A stretch of 64,000 nt of DNA, taken from NCBI RefSeq assembly GCF_900115265.1, contig NZ_FOVU01000013.1, forward strand, positions 88,179 through 152,178, given 5' to 3'. Below are positions 41,746 to 51,148 of this stretch, piece after piece; position 1 is the stretch's first letter; every line of letters begins with the position of its first letter. The translations under genes and the position numbers were made by a program. The notes under the pieces were generated by a model. That model saw nothing but the letters and a program-made list of their open reading frames with translations. It did not search any database and was not told the origin of the DNA. Source of the DNA: Bradyrhizobium sp. Ghvi (GTDB taxonomy: Bacteria > Pseudomonadota > Alphaproteobacteria > Rhizobiales > Xanthobacteraceae).

Positions 41746-42984
41746 TCAGCTTTTTAGGGCGTTGTCGTCGACTATTCCTTCGAGCCATGGGATCCATGCG
41801 TCTATTCTGCGAACCGCCTCGACAAAACCTCCGTGCCAAATGGCGACTTTGTGAACGCTCGACACCTCAAAGCCGCCGCGCGCTACGAGTTCATCGATAT
41901 GGGGCGGCGATGCATGACCCGGTTCATGGAAGCCCGTGGGCGCGTGAAGTGAAATATTGACGTTTCTTCCCCACTCGTCGTTGCGAAACTCCATTGGATC
42001 GGCGTTGCGCGAATAGGTCAGGATTAATGCTGGCGGCCTTTCGCCAGGTTGCCGCATCCGGTTCAACAGCGCACGGTTTACATGAACATCGCCAAATCCG
42101 TAGCCACCAATCAGGATCGCATCGGCCTCATAGACACGCCGGATCAGCGCGGCATAAAAGGACTGAAACGGTTCGACCAGTAGCTGGTCAAGCTTGAACC
42201 CGCCCGCGATGAGGCTGGTTTTGGGAAAAGATCGGTTGTCAGATCGGCGATCGGTGGCATTGCCTTGATGGCCATCGAAGAAAGTTCCGGACAGATCCTC
42301 TTGCCAGCAAACGTCGTCTCCAAACGGGTGTACGAGCGAGTGGTGAACACTTCCATGCAGGTGATAGGCGAAACCCCACTCCGTGCGTTGATGAATCGCA
42401 TTCGGAGCAAACACACCATCGCGGCTGAAACCGGCAAATGCCTCGGGCCAGGCCGTGAGGAGGGCGGTATCATAATTTAGGTTGAAGGCGCCGACATCGA
42501 ATGTTGCCCTGAGCCGGTCGAAGAGCGCCTTGTACTGAGGGAAGCCGCCTTCTGCTGTTATGCGTGCAGAATCACATTGGGCCCGCATATGCCCGGCCAA
42601 CTTCTTTAAGAGATAAGTGACTTGATCCGTCACACTCACCGTAGCCGCGTACGGCCCGGACCCAAACGACATTCCGAGGGGCTGCCCATCCGGTGAAATG
42701 AGCTGGCGAAGGGCATGACCGAAGGGTGAGGGCTCCATCCAGTGCGCGAGGCCAATCATTTCGCCAAGGACTTTCTCGAAATTCGGTGTCGGTCGGATGC
42801 TGGCTGTCGATGCGCCATAGTAAGAGGCAACCGCATCCCACGTCTTGCTGTAGTAGTTGTCCAGCCTTTGCTCCCGCGCCCACTCGTCGCTCCAGCCGGC
42901 CATAAGGGAATCAATTGCTGCCACCGATGGCATGCCAACGGGGATGGAACTTCCCGCGCCGAGGATAACCAGGAGCTTCTTCAT
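41746..42984 (-). CDS. SIR2-domain protein (predicted NAD+-consuming effector)
   Basis: A 412-residue protein with the SIR2-like pattern: NAD-binding GAGSSIPVG at 9-17, FNLNYDTALL with Asn170 and Asp172, the catalytic-type His210 in YHLHGSV, and a C-terminal Rossmann GGYGFGD at 293-299. In bacterial defence such domains degrade NAD+ to abort infection. Here the gene follows a NERD-STAND NTPase on the same strand after only 18 bp, so the two probably form a sensor/effector pair. No other effector domain is seen. Confidence 0.8.
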   Translation of the reverse strand: MKKLLVILGAGSSIPVGMPSVAAIDSLMAGWSDEWAREQRLDNYYSKTWDAVASYYGASTASIRPTPNFEKVLGEMIGLAHWMEPSPFGHALRQLISPDGQPLGMSFGSGPYAATVSVTDQVTYLLKKLAGHMRAQCDSARITAEGGFPQYKALFDRLRATFDVGAFNLNYDTALLTAWPEAFAGFSRDGVFAPNAIHQRTEWGFAYHLHGSVHHSLVHPFGDDVCWQEDLSGTFFDGHQGNATDRRSDNRSFPKTSLIAGGFKLDQLLVEPFQSFYAALIRRVYEADAILIGGYGFGDVHVNRALLNRMRQPGERPPALILTYSRNADPMEFRNDEWGRNVNISLHAPTGFHEPGHASPPHIDELVARGGFEVSSVHKVAIWHGGFVEAVRRIDAWIPWLEGIVDDNALKS

Positions 42985-43002
42985 GCGTCTTCCATAAAAG
43001 TC

Positions 43003-46000
43003 CTAGCCACTCGCGCGCAGCCCTTGGTTATGGGGAGCTTCTTCGATTTCTTTGATTGCCTGCATCGCTGATCGGCCAAAGTCGGGGTGCATCGACCAGA
43101 GACGAAGCACCCGGATGTCGCGGGCGTCGCCGAAGCGACCCACATTAGACAATGCATGCTCGATGACGTCGTTGATTTGGAAGTAGCTAAAATAGCCTGC
43201 TTGTATTGTCGGCTTTTCCAATGCCGCACGGCAGATGGCGGCGACCTCATCTGGAAAAACGTGCCCGAACGAGGTGATGACCGGCTCCGACCCCGGAAGC
43301 CGGTTCGCGCTCTCCGAAAACATCATATCCGACCGCGAGAATTCTGCCATGACTGCTGCCGCGACGCCTGATTCGTGGCGTGACAAGATCAAGAGCGGCG
43401 AACCGCATTTTAGTTTTCGCTCGGTTAGCGGCAGATCATCACGATTGAGCCAATAGAGGATGTCGCCGCATGCCAGCAACGCCGCGGCCGCCGCTGAAGG
43501 AATTTCCGTTGGTCGCTCGGGCAGGGGGCACCGGAGCCGGGCGAGGGCGGCATGCGCCATCTCAAAATCGCGAATGGCGTCGCCGACCATAACCTGTTTG
43601 GTCGCGGGCAACACCGTCCAGCGTGCAAGCAGCGGAGCGACCGTTGAATCGGAATGTGAGGCCAGTTCAGCAATCATCGAAGGCACGAACATCGGTTCAT
43701 TTTCGGTACTTTGCGCCACCATCCTCAACAAGGCTTTGCGGTCGGCAGGCGAAAGATCATTCCATGCTTCGCAAAAAGCGCTGTCATAAGGATGATCAAA
43801 CTGACAGTTCCAAAGGCCAACTGCCATGTCCCACATCAAGGGGTTGTTTTGATCCGCCAATGCCTCGGCCATATTCGCCTTAACGGTCGAAAGATGTTTG
43901 GCCTGGTCTTCGTCGACCGCACCGAGATATTTTAGGGCGTCGATGACTGACGTTGAAATTAGTACATTCTGCGCGGGCAACAGTGCCTCGACCGCCGCGA
44001 TCAAAGCTAGCCGCTCATCCTCGGTGATCGAATGGCCGCTAAAGGCGGCTGCATGCATCAGGTCAAGGCGCAAATGGTAAGCTGCAATGGGCCAGTATCG
44101 GTTGAGGACACTTGGCAACACCGTGGCAATGGACGGACCGGCCCGATCGGTATACTTGTTCAGCCCGATCAGCAAGCCAACCTGACCGGGCGTCAGAGTC
44201 TCTGAAGACAGCCGTTCGAGAAGTTTTGCCTCAGCCGGCAGTCGCGGGGAATCATAGAGACTGCCATTGTGCACCGGCCCGCAAATTTGCTGTAGGGCCG
44301 ATGGATGCCAGCCCGCCCGGACGTAGCAGGCCGCATATAGCCCGCTTCGTAATGCAACGCTCTTTTCCTTGGCCTCGTCCCGGAGACGGTGATATTCCTC
44401 CACTAGGCGACGATCCATTTTCGCCACCAGCTCGAGTATTTCATCGAGCCGACGGCCAGCGGCGAGTTCACGTGGCAGCGCCGCCAAAATGGCACGGTCT
44501 TGAGGGGACCATTCCAGCAACAACTCCGGCTTGGGCCGAATACCCAGGAAGGCTTCTTTATTGATTTCAAAGTGCAGCCCATCGATTTCTTGGCTCACGC
44601 GCGCCAAGACTTCGTCACAACGTAGGTTTGCCCAGCGCTGGGCATCAGCCCCACATTGTCCCCTCATGCATGCCCGGATGGCCGACCCATCCGATAACGC
44701 GGCTAGGACATGCTGCCGCATTGATCCGTCGTCGATCGCGCCCAAGACCAGCGGGGCGATGTCGATATGTTGCGGCAAGCGCAGGGCCGCGAGCACGGCT
44801 TCAGGATCACCGTTGGCGCGCCTGACGATGGCTTCCGCCGCAAAAACGTTCCGGAACATTTCGTGGCTAAAGCTCACGCGGTCGCCGCGCGTTTGCAGGA
44901 CGTTCGCAGCGCGTAGTGTTTGGAGCAGCGCACCCGAAACACCTTCGCGATCAGACAGCCGGTCAAGTTCCCGCACAGAAAGACCGAAGCTGACGTGATC
45001 TGTCATCATCCCGGCGATGCGGGATAATGCCCGAATGCCATCTGAGGCGGCTTGACCCAGCCGTTCCCGCACATAGGCGTCGAACAGGCCGTACCGGCTG
45101 GCGCCAGTTGGTAATTGCCGTCCAAGCTGCCCGACCATTTTCGCTTCGAGGCCACTTGCCACGGTATCGAGCAACGGTTCCAAGACGTCATCACCAATGC
45201 CCGCCGCATGCTGCCGTGCGATGGCCAGCTTGGCTTTCTTGTCAGGCTGCTGCACGGCATAGATGCACGCGGGCAGAAGGTCGTCGCGTTCAAGTGGGGT
45301 TTGGCTCGACAAAACGGCTTGCGCATCATACCGCTTCACAGCGGCTGCCATGCTACGCGTCAGGCGTTGGCGTTCAGCTGGTGTACACTCGTTATACCCA
45401 TCCACGACGAACACGAGCTGACGCTCAAGGCGGCGCGCGGCGGAAACTATAGCTTTCGCCGAATGGGCTCCCAGCAGGGTTGCTTCACGGTTCGCCACGT
45501 CGCCCAGCTTGCCCTCGAAATCCTTGGCGGGGAGAATGATCGGCACAGATCCTCGCGCCAACGCCGCTAGAGCTATTTTGGAAGAAAGCATGCTCTTGCC
45601 GCAGCCCGATGGCCCGATCAGCAAAACGCTGTTTTCAGCCGCCGAGCGTTCCAGGACGATGTCGGAAGACACCAACTCGCTTTCGCATCGGCAGGAGACC
45701 GGGACCAGTTCGGAAGCTGGGCCACCGTAAGTATCCGTAAATGCTTCTCCATAGGCGTTCAGCAGCATTTCGGCGTCCAGCAGGCTTTGGCTTAGCGCTG
45801 CCTCAACGGACGACACCGGGATCAAACGATGATGCGCTGCGAAGGCACGCCACTGAGCCAGTGACCAGCCCTGCCGTTTAACCGCTTGGATCAAAGCTGG
45901 CAGTTCATCGATGCCAGCAACCATAACCTTGAAATCGCTAGGTGGGATCGATGGGCTGGCCGGAATATCCGGCGTGAACACCAGCGCGGCGTCGGGGTAG

Positions 46001-46350
46001 GGCACAGCACGGCCAACGAAATCCGCCATCGCATCCCGTACCGCGTGCTTCTCATCGATGGTTTGCTGATAGGCGTTGGGAATTTGCTTCCATCGGCCCG
46101 AGGCGAGGCGAAGTTCCCACGAGCCGTTCTCGCCGCCGCGTACTATGGATGTGAAAGCCTTGGCTTCGACAACCAGGACGCCTTGGTCAACCGCGATGAC
46201 AAGGTCAACCTGACGCGTTTTGAGATTCACGTTGGCAATAATGACGGCGGAAATTCCGCGCGCCGTCAGGAATTCTACGGTGCGCGCGAGGGCCACCCGC
46301 TCAGAAGCGTGCTCAACGGGAGCGCCAATAAAAATCTCAATGGAGGCCAT
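43003..46350 (-). CDS. NERD-STAND NTPase with C-terminal helical repeats
   Basis: An 1115-residue protein. Residues ~1-130 form a NERD nuclease-type domain with D49 and E62-x-K64 (VDLVIAVD, VLVVEAKAF). Residues ~240-420 are a NACHT/STAND-like NTPase with Walker A GPSGCGKS (246-253) and Walker B LVFVVDGYNE (D317). The rest is a long array of helices typical of sensor domains. This is the layout of bacterial NLR-like immunity proteins, in which the repeats detect a phage component and the NTPase oligomerises. With the SIR2 gene immediately downstream, two possible effectors (nuclease and NADase) are present. I know of no described system with exactly this pair. Confidence 0.8.
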   Translation of the reverse strand: MASIEIFIGAPVEHASERVALARTVEFLTARGISAVIIANVNLKTRQVDLVIAVDQGVLVVEAKAFTSIVRGGENGSWELRLASGRWKQIPNAYQQTIDEKHAVRDAMADFVGRAVPYPDAALVFTPDIPASPSIPPSDFKVMVAGIDELPALIQAVKRQGWSLAQWRAFAAHHRLIPVSSVEAALSQSLLDAEMLLNAYGEAFTDTYGGPASELVPVSCRCESELVSSDIVLERSAAENSVLLIGPSGCGKSMLSSKIALAALARGSVPIILPAKDFEGKLGDVANREATLLGAHSAKAIVSAARRLERQLVFVVDGYNECTPAERQRLTRSMAAAVKRYDAQAVLSSQTPLERDDLLPACIYAVQQPDKKAKLAIARQHAAGIGDDVLEPLLDTVASGLEAKMVGQLGRQLPTGASRYGLFDAYVRERLGQAASDGIRALSRIAGMMTDHVSFGLSVRELDRLSDREGVSGALLQTLRAANVLQTRGDRVSFSHEMFRNVFAAEAIVRRANGDPEAVLAALRLPQHIDIAPLVLGAIDDGSMRQHVLAALSDGSAIRACMRGQCGADAQRWANLRCDEVLARVSQEIDGLHFEINKEAFLGIRPKPELLLEWSPQDRAILAALPRELAAGRRLDEILELVAKMDRRLVEEYHRLRDEAKEKSVALRSGLYAACYVRAGWHPSALQQICGPVHNGSLYDSPRLPAEAKLLERLSSETLTPGQVGLLIGLNKYTDRAGPSIATVLPSVLNRYWPIAAYHLRLDLMHAAAFSGHSITEDERLALIAAVEALLPAQNVLISTSVIDALKYLGAVDEDQAKHLSTVKANMAEALADQNNPLMWDMAVGLWNCQFDHPYDSAFCEAWNDLSPADRKALLRMVAQSTENEPMFVPSMIAELASHSDSTVAPLLARWTVLPATKQVMVGDAIRDFEMAHAALARLRCPLPERPTEIPSAAAAALLACGDILYWLNRDDLPLTERKLKCGSPLLILSRHESGVAAAVMAEFSRSDMMFSESANRLPGSEPVITSFGHVFPDEVAAICRAALEKPTIQAGYFSYFQINDVIEHALSNVGRFGDARDIRVLRLWSMHPDFGRSAMQAIKEIEEAPHNQGLRASG

Positions 46351-46503
46351 TTCGGCTCTTTAAAGCGGCAAAAGAAAACGTCGGATGGCTTGACGGCGGG
46401 ATTATGAACGAAAAACCGGGGTAACACCCGCCAAAGATTTAGGGAGGTTCAGCAGCCGATCAATGGGTTTCGCGCTCTGCGACCGGCAGCGGGTCAAACC
46501 GGG

Positions 46504-47472
46504 TCAGAGCACGGCGGCCGATCGCACGACTGGAATGGTGCTCGAATAGCCCTCAGCGTTGAGCAGGGATCTAACCCGGTCTTCAGCTCCCGTCGGCGCG
46601 TGCGGTCCGATGAGAATTTCAGCGATGGCCCCCCAACCCTTGAGCGGCATCTCGTGCTCGACGTAATTGCGCCCGTTGAACGTCTGGCGATAGCGATCGA
46701 ATTTCGCGCGCACATTCAGGATGACGCCGCGCGTTTTGCGTTCGTCGGCGAAGCTCTGCTCCTTGGCCGTGAGGCAATTCCAGATCAGCTGTGATGCCAG
46801 CAATTCGCGCGCCATCGTCGCGAGGTAATGGCTGCATGGCGCTTGCCGCACCAATTCAGGCTGTGCATTGCCGATGCGGCTGGTGATTTCGGCTGCGCTG
46901 GCAATGGCAAGACGATGCCGGGCAGCCGTGGCCGCGTTGCCATAGATCACGCGTCCCATATGAAGGTTCTTGTTGGCCTCGTCATACAGCTCGTCGCGGT
47001 CTGGCTGGAACAGAGACGGGGCGAACCCGATCGCATAACCGCGCCCCCCGTCGCCATATTGCTGCCATTGAGGCGGGTGGTCACGATGGCTGCTGAGGCT
47101 GAGAAGGTAGAATTCAAAGGGGCTGGCGAGGCCGCTGGTCTCGATCATGTCGTCGACGCAGGCACAGAAATTATCCATCAAGAAATCGTTGGTCTGGCCG
47201 ACTTCCCGTAGCACCTGCCGGGCGACGCCAAGCGCATACTCGAATTCCCGCTTGTCGCTCTGCTGCAAATGGCTGAAGAACCATGGCCGCTGGCCGGTGA
47301 GGATGCCGCGCAGGCCTTCCTCGCGTGTGAAGTGGTACAACGGGCTGACGGGCGTACTCTCGTTCTGCTCGATCAGCATCCTTTCCCGCGACCAGGCGGT
47401 AAACAGCCGCGGCGCCTCCAGCAACGCTGGCGGCAGAGACAGATCGTCAATCGAGGGGGCTCGGCTGCTCAT
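46504..47472 (-). CDS. DUF2971 family protein
   Basis: The core reads SPLYHFTREEGLRGILTGQR, PWFFSHLQQSDKREFEYALG, then PPQWQQYGDGGRGYAIGF, the pattern of DUF2971 proteins, which are common in defence islands and of unknown activity. The start is uncertain: Met at 47472, Met at 47379 (GGGAAAGG directly upstream) or TTG at 47526 are all possible. It follows the ApeA-type HEPN gene on the same strand, so the pair is likely one operon. Confidence 0.7.
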   Translation of the reverse strand: MSSRAPSIDDLSLPPALLEAPRLFTAWSRERMLIEQNESTPVSPLYHFTREEGLRGILTGQRPWFFSHLQQSDKREFEYALGVARQVLREVGQTNDFLMDNFCACVDDMIETSGLASPFEFYLLSLSSHRDHPPQWQQYGDGGRGYAIGFAPSLFQPDRDELYDEANKNLHMGRVIYGNAATAARHRLAIASAAEITSRIGNAQPELVRQAPCSHYLATMARELLASQLIWNCLTAKEQSFADERKTRGVILNVRAKFDRYRQTFNGRNYVEHEMPLKGWGAIAEILIGPHAPTGAEDRVRSLLNAEGYSSTIPVVRSAAVL

Positions 47473-47540
47473 CCCCTTGATACTAGTCACGCGATAACGG
47501 GTTTCAAGGAGAGGCCGGGGGTCCAATGGCCGATAGTCTA

Positions 47541-48953
47541 TCAGGCTGAAGCATCGCCGGGTGCCGCGTCACGCTTCTGTGCAAGCGAAATCAGGCCATC
47601 AAACCCTTCGGCCAGCTGCCTGTTCGTCAATTCGCGGTCGAACAACCCGTGCGATTCAAACAGACCCAATCCCCAACAGATCACCTGTTCGATCCGCTGC
47701 AGGCAGGCTGGGGCGAAGGCGGCCACTTCCGGATCGAAGGGCGAAAGCGAACCATGAGCCAGCCGGGACCGCATCACGTAGGCTTCTGCAAGTTCGCTTT
47801 CCAACTCTTCAAACGTCTTAGTGCCTGTCGGTTCATACCGGATCGCCGCACTCCGCTGGCTGACCGTCTTCTTGATGTCGTCATGCTCCGAGGTCATCAC
47901 CAGCCGTTCGAGCGCCGTTACCGCCTTGATGATTTGCGCAGCCGGCGACGCTTCGCGAACCGCGTCGCCGAACCATGCAGCCGAATCCAGCAGGCGTGAT
48001 CCCAGTGTCCGCTTGATGGCCGGGTTGACGACCGTTTCCAGCGCTTTATTGGCGGCTCGAAGCAGCACCGCCATGTCCTCGCCTTCGAGAAACGTCCCCC
48101 AGTCATCCTGGAAGCTCACCGCCGAGGTGGAATCCCAGGAGCATGAGACGTACAGGCCAAATTTCTCGTCGAGCGACATATGCGCCCGGCGGTCGGTTTC
48201 GAGGCGCGGCCCGCCGATATCCATGCGGCGCGTATGAAACGAACCGAACAGGATGTGCACGAGGTTGACAGCCCCCGTCACCGCCATCCGGGCGCGCTCC
48301 AGCGAGGTGCCACCGTCGCAATTCAGTATCTTGACCTCGCCGACCCAGGTGAAGCCGTCATAGTAGTGCCGCGCATTGGCAAGCAATTGCGCATCATGTT
48401 CCTTCTGCCAATCCTCACCGTCTTGCCGCCCGTATGACTCAAAATGCGAAGCCATCAGCTCGTTGAAGCGTTCGCGGGCGTGGAACGTAACCGGCCCGAT
48501 AGCGAAGCTGGTCGGGCCCTTGCTGTACATCAGCCGGCACGAGACGTAGTGCGTGCGATCCATCCGGGCTCGTTTGGCTTCCTTGACGGCCGACGAAAGA
48601 GCCCGTTCTGCCTGCTGTTCATCAATATCGCGGCCCTCGGTCAAAAAGCGTTGGACGAGAATTTTGCCGAGCGCCTTGTGCACCGGCTCGATTTCGATGG
48701 TGCCCAGAGCGCCACTGTATTTCACCGCCTGTTCGGCTAGCCGCCAGAGCCGCTGGTTGGCCGCGCGCCCGCACATCAGTGGTCCTCTGCCATCCGGGCC
48801 AGGTAGATCGCCCCACATATCCTCTTTCGGCAGGTCCTTCAGACTGGCGGGCTTATTTTTGACGGCGTCCGAGATCGCGTTTTGAATCCGCACGCATTCG
48901 GCGAAGACAAACTCGATATCGGTCACCCATCCGGCATTTCGATTCGCGGGCAT
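47541..48953 (-). CDS. ApeA-like HEPN protein (predicted ribonuclease)
   Basis: A 470-residue protein whose C-terminal third matches the Apea-HEPN domain: IIKAVTALERLVMTSEHDDI, then EAYVMRSRLAHG with the Rx4-6H motif as R395-x4-H400. HEPN proteins with this motif are metal-independent ribonucleases used in abortive immunity. The N-terminal ~340 residues are not recognised and could be a sensor. It is the upstream partner of the DUF2971 gene. Confidence 0.7.
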   Translation of the reverse strand: MPANRNAGWVTDIEFVFAECVRIQNAISDAVKNKPASLKDLPKEDMWGDLPGPDGRGPLMCGRAANQRLWRLAEQAVKYSGALGTIEIEPVHKALGKILVQRFLTEGRDIDEQQAERALSSAVKEAKRARMDRTHYVSCRLMYSKGPTSFAIGPVTFHARERFNELMASHFESYGRQDGEDWQKEHDAQLLANARHYYDGFTWVGEVKILNCDGGTSLERARMAVTGAVNLVHILFGSFHTRRMDIGGPRLETDRRAHMSLDEKFGLYVSCSWDSTSAVSFQDDWGTFLEGEDMAVLLRAANKALETVVNPAIKRTLGSRLLDSAAWFGDAVREASPAAQIIKAVTALERLVMTSEHDDIKKTVSQRSAAIRYEPTGTKTFEELESELAEAYVMRSRLAHGSLSPFDPEVAAFAPACLQRIEQVICWGLGLFESHGLFDRELTNRQLAEGFDGLISLAQKRDAAPGDASA

Positions 48954-49327
48954 CGGACAATTAGATACGAAAAAGCCTTCTCAAGGCAATTTTGGTGGGG
49001 GAGTTTTTGGAGCGTCCGGCTTCGCCAAAATGGCGCAGCACCGCAGCGCCCCGCTCACCTCTATTGTAGGCGACCACCTAGCCGCGCAGACCCGGCAGGA
49101 CGAAAGCCGTGATTAGGGCCAAGTCCGACACGGGCGAAACCGAGCGCGATGTTTTGGCAGGTGGCATCAACAGCGTGGCCGGCCCCGAGGAAAGCGATGT
49201 CCCGCTTCGCAAGCGCAAATAGCCAGTGTAGCCGGACTGTTAAATTACGACGATTATAGCGTGAATTTAGCTCGTCTGCATGCGAAAGTGGGACGTTCGC
49301 CAACAGAGTGAGTGCGCGGGGGATCGA
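48954..49327. other. Intergenic region upstream of Gabija
   Basis: The 374 bp separate two divergent immunity units, ApeA-HEPN/DUF2971 to the left and GajA/GajB to the right. Short frames are present but lack ribosome binding sites. Promoters for both units must lie here. I see no clear operator palindrome. Confidence 0.4.
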
Positions 49328-51148
49328 ATGCAGCTAAGCCGTATTGTCATCAAGAATTATCGATCGCTCAAATTCATCGACGCCCAGGTCGCGGAGCGTA
49401 CTACCTGTGTTGTCGGGGAAAATAACACTGGAAAGTCGAACCTCATTCAGGCTTTGCGCTTGTGCCTCGACGTGAACCTGTCGTCTGCATACCGCGCCCT
49501 CGTGAAAGACGACGTACACTGTGATGTTGACCAACGCCTACCGTTTCAGGTGTTGATCGGCGTGGAGTTCACAGGTTTTGAGGGCCGCGACAATGAAGAG
49601 GCCATGTTGCATGGAACGCAGATTGGACAGGATCGAGCGCGCCTTTTCTATCGCTTCAGGCCGAAGCGGGCCGTGCGGGAAGCTATCAGCCTGAGGACGC
49701 GGCAGCCCAACACGCTCACCTTGGCGGACTACGCATGGGAGTTGGTCGGTGGCGGCAATCCAGCAGTCGAGTTAAGACAGATCGAATGGGACACGGAGAA
49801 CGATGCGCTTGGCGCCACGACCGTGAGCCTTCAATACTTGCAGTCGTTTCTGGTCGTCTATCTTCATGCTCTACGCGACGTCGAAAACGATTTACGCCAG
49901 CCACGGCAATCCCCGTTGGCCAGATTGATCGATGCTAGCGCGATCAGCGAGAACGAGCAGGCAGCTCTCATCGACGCAATCCAGGCAGCGAACGATACCA
50001 TCGAGGGTTCGCCCACTGTCCAAGCGATTTCGGGGGCGATTGATACGGCTCTCAAGGAGGTCACTGGGCCGGCTTTCAGCCTCGATGTGGAATTGGGCCT
50101 ATCCGCGCCATCGTTTCAATCCATTGTACGAAATCTGAATGTGCTCTTGAGCAGCGCCGCCATGCAGCGGTTCGAGCCCCGACGCAACGGTCTCGGTCTC
50201 AACAATGTCCTCTACATATCAATTCTGATAGAGTATTTCCGTAAGCGGGCTGCGATTGGCCGTTCTGCCGGTGAGCTAATCTTGATCGAAGAGCCGGAGG
50301 CGCATCTACACCCTCAGCTTCAGCTCACGCTTCTTGAAGCGCTGCGCGCTTTGCCATTCCAATCCCTTTTGACGACTCACAGCCCGAATATCGCGTCCAA
50401 GGCGGCGCTGGACTCGTTCATCCTTTTGACTAACACGGGCGCGACGGCCCCGTTTGCCGGCACGATCGCTGCAAATGCCGATCTTGCGGACGAAGATGTT
50501 GCAGATCTCGAACGCTATCTCGATGCCACAAAATCAAGCCTACTTTTTGCGCGCAAAGTTATGCTTGTCGAAGGTGCGGCCGAAGTCTTGTTGATACCGC
50601 CGCTCGTGAAGGCAATTCTAGGCGTCGACCTGGAGCGCGAGGGCATTTCAGTCATAGCCATTCATGGCGTTCATTTCGATGTGTTCGCCAAGCTCTTCAG
50701 TGCCGGCTGCCTGCCGAAAAAATGCGCCATCGTCGCGGATGCCGATCTGGACCCCGCTGAAGCCAATGAACTTGCTGACGCAGGCGCAGAGGCGGACGCT
50801 GCTGACGAGAACGACGATCAACCCATCAGGCCGGACTTGGCCGCTCTGGAAAATGCCTACGTGAAGGTCTTTCTCGGCGATACGACCTTCGAGCGTGAAG
50901 TCACGACCGACGGTAATCTCGCCATGCTCGAAACCGCAACGCGAGCGCTAGGTGCACCCCGTATCGCTCAAAAAATATCTGACGCGGACTTTCTGGGGGT
51001 CGACGACGAGTTAAAGGACGCTGTCCTGCGGACAGCGAAGCGGTTCGGAAAAGGCCGGTTCGCGCAAGTCGCGGCTCGGCACGTCGCGCAAGCAACCGAG
51101 CTTCCTAGTTATATCGCAGATGCAGTTGAATGGTTACGTGCCCAATGA
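49328..51148 (+). CDS. gajA: Gabija GajA: OLD-family ATPase-TOPRIM nuclease
   Basis: A 606-residue protein starting MQLSRIVIKNYRSLKFID, with Walker A GENNTGKSN at 30-38. A signature/Walker B block reads LILIEEPEAHLHPQLQLTL near 325, followed by the H-loop TTHSPNIASK. The C-terminal TOPRIM domain contains VMLVEGAAEVLL (catalytic Glu) and IVADADLDP (DxD). This is the OLD nuclease layout of GajA, which cuts DNA when nucleotide pools fall during phage infection. The UvrD-like GajB overlaps its stop codon, completing a Gabija system. Confidence 0.85.
   Translation: MQLSRIVIKNYRSLKFIDAQVAERTTCVVGENNTGKSNLIQALRLCLDVNLSSAYRALVKDDVHCDVDQRLPFQVLIGVEFTGFEGRDNEEAMLHGTQIGQDRARLFYRFRPKRAVREAISLRTRQPNTLTLADYAWELVGGGNPAVELRQIEWDTENDALGATTVSLQYLQSFLVVYLHALRDVENDLRQPRQSPLARLIDASAISENEQAALIDAIQAANDTIEGSPTVQAISGAIDTALKEVTGPAFSLDVELGLSAPSFQSIVRNLNVLLSSAAMQRFEPRRNGLGLNNVLYISILIEYFRKRAAIGRSAGELILIEEPEAHLHPQLQLTLLEALRALPFQSLLTTHSPNIASKAALDSFILLTNTGATAPFAGTIAANADLADEDVADLERYLDATKSSLLFARKVMLVEGAAEVLLIPPLVKAILGVDLEREGISVIAIHGVHFDVFAKLFSAGCLPKKCAIVADADLDPAEANELADAGAEADAADENDDQPIRPDLAALENAYVKVFLGDTTFEREVTTDGNLAMLETATRALGAPRIAQKISDADFLGVDDELKDAVLRTAKRFGKGRFAQVAARHVAQATELPSYIADAVEWLRAQ

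Noticed and set aside
49061..49303. 80-codon minus-strand frame upstream of gajA
   Set aside because: It looks faintly protein-like but has no ribosome binding site and would occupy the promoter region between two divergent immunity units.
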